From: Allodiplogaster sudhausi
Lineage: Eukaryota > Nematoda > Chromadorea > Rhabditida > Diplogasteridae
Reading direction: 5' to 3'
Length of the DNA stretch: 64,000 nucleotides
Assembly (NCBI GenBank): GCA_945643635.1
Contig: CALZFC010000144.1
Coordinates: 124,001-188,000 of the forward strand
A program made the position numbers and the translations under genes. The notes beneath the pieces are model-generated. The model worked only from the letters and a program-made list of their open reading frames with translations. It ran no database searches and had not been told where the DNA came from. This document shows positions 61,363-64,000 of this stretch, one piece after another. The first letter of the stretch is position 1; every line of letters begins with the position of its first letter.

Positions 61363-64000
61363 GCTCCAGTCCCTCCAGCCTCGCTGACTTCCGCTCCAGT
61401 CCCTCCAGCCTCGATGACTTCAGCTTCAGTCCCGCCAGCCTCGCCGACTTCAGCTCCAGTACCTCCAGTACCTCCAGCCTCGCCGACTTCAGCTCCAGTC
61501 CCTCCAGCCTCGCTGACTTCCGCTCCAGTCCCTCCAGCCTCGATGACTTCAGCTTCAGTCCCTCCTGCCTCGATGACTTCAGCTTCAGTCCCTCCAGCCT
61601 CGCCGACTTCAGCTCCAGTCCCTCCAGCCACGCCGACTTCAGCTCCAGTTCCTCCAGCCTCGCCGACTTCCGCTCCAGTCCCTCCAGCCTCGATGACTTC
61701 AGCTTCAGTCCCTCCAGAATCGCCGACTTCAGCTCCAGTCCCTCCAGCCTCGATGACTTCAGCTTCAGTCCCGCCAGCCTCGCCGACTTCAGCTCCAGTC
61801 CCTCCAGCCACGCCGACTTCAGCTCCAGTTCCTCCAGCCTCGCCGACTTCAGCTTCAGTCCCTCCAGCCACGCCGACTTCAGCTCCAGTCCCTCTAGCCT
61901 CGCTGACTTCCGCTCCAGTCCCTCCAGCCTCGATGACTTCAGCTTCAGTCCCCCCAGCCTCGCCGACTTCAGCTCCAGTACCTCCAGCCTCGCCGACTTC
62001 AGCTCCAGCCTGGATAACCTCGATGACTTCAGCTCCAGTCCCTCCAGCCTCGCCGACTTCAGCTTCAGTCCCTCCAGCCACGCCGACTTCAGCTCCAGTC
62101 CCTCCAGCCACGCCGACTTCAGCTCTAGTCCCTCCAGCCTCGCTGACTTCCGCTCCAGTCCCTCCAGCCTCGATGACTTCAGCTTCAGTCCCTCCTGCCT
62201 CGATGACTTCAGCTTCAGTCCCTCCAGCCTCGCCGACTTCAGCTCCAGTCCCTCCAGCCACGCCGACTTCAGCTCCAGTTCCTCCAGAATCGCCGACTTC
62301 CGCTCCAGTCCCTCCAGCCTCGATGACTTCAGCTTCAGTCCCTCCAGCCTCGCCGACTTCAGCTCCAGTCCCTCCAGCCTCGCCGACTTCCGCTCCAGTC
62401 CCTCCAGCCTCGATGACTTCAGCTTCAGTCCCTCCAGCCTCGATGACTTCAGCTCCAGTCCCTCCAGCCTCGCCGACTTCCGCTCCAGTCCCTCCAGCCT
62501 CGCCGACTTCAGCTCCAGCCTGGATAGCCTCGATGACTTCAGCTCCAGTCCCTCCAGCCTCGCCGACTTCAGCTTCAGTCCCTCCAGCCACGCCGACTTC
62601 AGCTCCAGTCCCTCCAGCCTCGCTGACTTCAGCTTCAGTCCCGCCAGCCTCGCCGACTTCAGCTCCAGTACCTCCAGCCTCGCCGACTTCAGCTCCAGTC
62701 CCTCCAGCCTCGCTGACTTCCGCTCCAGTCCCTCCAGCCTCGATGACTTCAGCTTCAGTCCCTCCTGCCTCGATGACTTCAGCTTCAGTCCCTCCAGCCT
62801 CGCCGACTTCAGCTCCAGTCCCTCCAGCCACGCCGACTTCAGCTCCAGTCCCTCCAGCCTCGCCGACTTCAGCTTCAGTCCCTCCAGCCACGCCGACTTC
62901 AGCTCCAGTCCCTCTAGCCTCGCTGACTTCCGCTCCAGTCCCGCCAGCCTCGCCGACTTCAGCTCCAGTACCTCCAGCCTCGCCGACTTCAGCTCCAGCC
63001 TGGATAGCCTCGATGACTTCAGCTCCAGTCCCTCCAGCCTCGCCGACTTCAGCTTCAGTCCCTCCAGCCACGCCGACTTCAGCTCCAGTCCCTCCAGCCA
63101 CGCCGACTTCAGCTCCAGTCCCTCCAGCCTCGCTGACTTCCGCTCCAGTTCCTCCAGAATCGCCGACTTCCGCTCCAGTCCCTCCAGCCTCGATGACTTC
63201 AGCTTCAGTCCCTCCAGCCTCGCCGACTTCCGCTCCAGTCCCTCCAGCCTCGATGACTTCAGCTTCAGTCCCTCCAGCCTCGATGACTTCTGCTCCAGTC
63301 CCTCCAGCCTCGCCGACTTCCGCTCCAGTCCCTCCAGCCTCGCCGACTTCCGCTCCAGTCCCTCCAGCCTCGATGACTTCAGCTTCAGTCCCTCCAGCCT
63401 CGATGACTTCAGCTCCAGTCCCTCCAGCCTCGCCGACTTCCGCTCCAGTCCCTCCAGCCTCGCCGACTTCAGCTCCAGCCTGGATAGCCTCGATGACTTC
63501 AGCTCCAGTCCCTCCAGCCTCGCCGACTTCAGCTTCAGTCCCTCCAGCCACGCCGACTTCAGCTCCAGTCCCTCCAGCCTCGCTGACTTCCGCTCCAGTC
63601 CCTCCAGCCTCGATGACTTCAGCTTCAGTCCCGCCAGCCTCGCCGACTTCAGCTCCAGTACCTCCAGCCTCGCCGACTTCAGCTCCAGTCCCTCCAGCCT
63701 CGCTGACTTCCGCTCCAGTCCCTCCAGCCTCGATGACTTCAGCTTCAGTCCCTCCTGCCTCGATGACTTCAGCTTCAGTCCCTCCAGCCTCGCCGACTTC
63801 AGCTCCAGTCCCTCCAGCCACGCCGACTTCAGCTCCAGTTCCTCCAGCCTCGCCGACTTCCGCTCCAGTCCCTCCAGCCTCGATGACTTCAGCTTCAGTC
63901 CCTCCAGAATCGCCGACTTCAGCTCCAGTCCCTCCAGCCTCGCCGACTTCCGCTCCAGTCCCTCCAGCCTCGCCGACTTCAGCTCCAGCCTGGATAGCCT
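57175..64000 (+). repeat. 30-bp coding-compatible megarepeat with higher-order structure
   Basis: About 227 units of GCCTCGCCGACTTCAGCTCC plus AGTCCCTCCA. In the plus frame from 57142 it encodes ASPTSAPVPP repeats, open to a TGA at 61360-61362 created by local change (GACCTGAG for GACTTCAG), then open again in the same frame to the window end. The minus strand is also open (GGTGAEVGEA repeats) because no unit variant makes a stop. Variants (TCGATG, ACGCCG, CCAGAATCG, CTGGATAGCC) recur in fixed order: the CTGGATA variant sits at 57651, 58161, 58701, 59211, 59721, 60231, 60771, 61281, 62010, 62520, 63000, 63480 and 63990, so the higher-order period is mostly 510 or 540 bp. The unit matches the tail exon of the four-TM family. 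Confidence 0.9.

Noticed and set aside
57168..63821. Minus-strand open frame of about 2200 codons (GGTGAEVGEA repeats)
   Set aside because: The repeat unit contains no stop on that strand, so length carries no evidence of coding. Homology to the four-TM tail supports the plus frame instead.

Overview
The window reads as a nematode genome. Genes are split by many short GT-AG (and a few GC-AG) introns, and several families with a nematode character are present: transthyretin-like proteins, six-cysteine secreted proteins, an SLC17-type transporter, small MARVEL-type membrane proteins, and an alphaproteobacterial-type ferrochelatase of the kind reported as horizontally acquired in some nematodes. 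Gene density is low. Mobile elements, minisatellites and (CT)n/(GA)n microsatellites fill much of the space.

Layout. 1-4.8 kb: an SLC17-like MFS transporter gene with about 15 exons (+). 4.9-8.9 kb: downstream duplications, a tandem repeat carrying near-perfect heat-shock elements, a lone exon of a six-cysteine secreted protein, and two promoter/leader copies of that family. 9.9-11.7 kb: a deleted and frameshifted second copy of the transporter. 12.9-14.8 kb: a GC-rich non-autonomous hAT-type element and pyrimidine minisatellites. 14.9-20.6 kb: a partial Polinton/Maverick on the minus strand with integrase, penton-like, pVI-like, capsid and adenain-type protease genes plus small zinc-binding ORFs. 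Most neighbouring ORFs join through overlapping or abutting stop and start codons. 20.6-21.7 kb: a 30-bp minisatellite replacing the 5' end of the integrase, followed by a perfect 20-bp-arm hairpin and an unrecognised two-repeat gene. 23-26.3 kb: the six-cysteine family, one intact gene and relics sharing a promoter. 28.8-31.9 kb: ferrochelatase, six exons, 338 codons, apparently intact. 32.6-38 kb: a small single-TM gene (+) and a MARVEL-like gene (-) converging with overlapping stop codons. 39-46.5 kb and 54.8-56.8 kb: a tandem family of four-TM proteins with Ser/Thr-rich tails (two intact or near intact on each side, others decayed). 46.9-54.1 kb: two partial transthyretin-like genes flanking a decayed CR1/Jockey-type LINE and a TTAA-flanked MITE. 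57.2-64 kb: a 30-bp-unit array open in the frame of the four-TM tail, with ~510-bp higher-order periodicity, running off the window.

How it fits together: the ferrochelatase (haem synthesis) and the SLC17 transporter are ordinary single-function genes. The four-TM/MARVEL, six-cysteine and transthyretin-like families are small membrane or secreted lineages expanding and decaying by local duplication. The strongest candidates for new biology are the tightly packed Polinton gene array, the heat-shock-element repeat, and the tail-exon-derived megarepeat. All calls come from reading the sequence; no database search was run.
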